A stretch of 64,000 nucleotides of DNA from Pontibacter sp. FD36 (GTDB lineage: Bacteria > Bacteroidota > Bacteroidia > Cytophagales > Hymenobacteraceae), in NCBI RefSeq assembly GCF_015686655.1, contig NZ_JADPMP010000010.1:62001-126000 (forward strand), read 5' to 3'. The notes beneath the pieces are model-generated. The model saw nothing but the letters and a program-made list of their open reading frames with translations, did not search any database and was not told the origin of the DNA. Shown piece after piece: positions 63,832-64,000 of this stretch. Each line of letters opens with the position of its first letter. Position 1 is the stretch's first letter. A program made the position numbers and the translations under genes.

Positions 63832-64000
63832 ATGAACACGACACTATTTAGCCACATTCAATTGATGAATCCCGTGCTTGAAAGCCGATACTTAAAACTG
63901 GAAGAGTCGCGCAACCGACTGATCGGCGAGCTTGAGGGCCTGGATGAAGAGCTCTTGAACCGGCCCGCCGCCACTGGTAAGTGGTCCATCAACCAGATTG
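63832..64000 (+). CDS. DinB-family protein (N-terminal part; runs off the window)
   Basis: From ATG at 63832 the open frame continues to the window edge, giving 56 residues that end RPAATGKWSINQI. The KWS-x2-Q motif is typical of DinB/YfiT-like metal-binding four-helix bundles. ATG at 63865 (MNPVLESRYLKLEE) is an alternative start. The metal-binding His residues would lie beyond the edge. Confidence 0.75.
   Translation, partial: MNTTLFSHIQLMNPVLESRYLKLEESRNRLIGELEGLDEELLNRPAATGKWSINQI

Noticed and set aside
1-64000. Possible CRISPR array, prophage or insertion sequence
   Set aside because: No evenly spaced direct repeats, no phage structural genes and no transposase-like protein were found; repeated strings are the intergenic modules and the AGGTATA motif.

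Overview
The window looks like a chromosomal segment of a Bacteroidota bacterium, most likely order Cytophagales, Hymenobacteraceae, and Pontibacter-like (the genus is an inference). The grounds are type IX secretion C-terminal domains (CHU_C and type A), the ftsX-DUF3098-uppP-truB-ribF gene order, a divergent tsaD/TamB pair, TAnnTTTG-type promoter elements, few Shine-Dalgarno sites, and use of TTG starts. No insertion sequence, prophage, CRISPR array or rRNA operon was seen.

Layout. 1-5 kb: end of an unknown gene, a methyltransferase, a DUF695/RraB-type protein, kdsA, a TPMT-family methyltransferase and a membrane-anchored coiled-coil protein. 5-8.4 kb: a stand-alone cyanophycin synthetase, a gene-free stretch with strong hairpins, and tRNA-Cys. 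8.5-13 kb: a small His/Cys-repeat lipoprotein, an acyltransferase, psuG, a DHFR-like protein and an AT-rich orphan gene with a zinc-finger-like and HIT-like motif. 13-19.3 kb (mostly minus strand): rpsA, an HNH nuclease, an NlpC/P60 peptidase, smpB with a thioesterase, and tsaD. 19.3-27.6 kb (plus strand): a giant TamB-like protein and the envelope/division/riboflavin operon. 27.7-32.8 kb: a DUF389 membrane protein with what looks like a dead lipid-kinase-like domain, a two-subunit CoA transferase and a GNAT-nitrilase fusion, closed by a perfect 27-bp-stem terminator.

32.9-47.4 kb is a surface polysaccharide locus: a Wzz-like length regulator diverging from a tightly packed operon of flippase, UDP-galactopyranose mutase, four GT4 glycosyltransferases, an AsnB-type amidotransferase, a methyltransferase, two polytopic polymerase/ligase proteins and a WcaJ-type initiating transferase. 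It is clearly more AT-rich than its flanks, which suggests transfer. The content predicts a Wzx/Wzy-made glycan, probably with galactofuranose and perhaps an amidated sugar. 47.5-50.4 kb: hisS and a histidine ammonia-lyase. 50.5-56.2 kb: two convergent type IX-secreted proteins, one with about 16 propeller-type repeats. 56.6-64 kb: a YbaB-family protein, a GT2 transferase, PspC, a TPR/OmpA-like lipoprotein, pdhB, a small lipoprotein, a YihY/BrkB membrane protein, a methyltransferase and the start of a DinB-family gene.

The strongest unexplained signal is not a gene. The heptamer AGGTATA (reverse TATACCT), often extended to CAGGTATAGC, occurs about 100 times by eye against roughly 8 expected. 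It lies in genes and spacers on both strands, is less dense in the AT-rich polysaccharide locus and is absent from rpsA and pdhB. A second signal is a modular intergenic repeat with hairpins, seen near 2.8 and 18.2 kb, with a hairpin-only copy near 4.87 kb.
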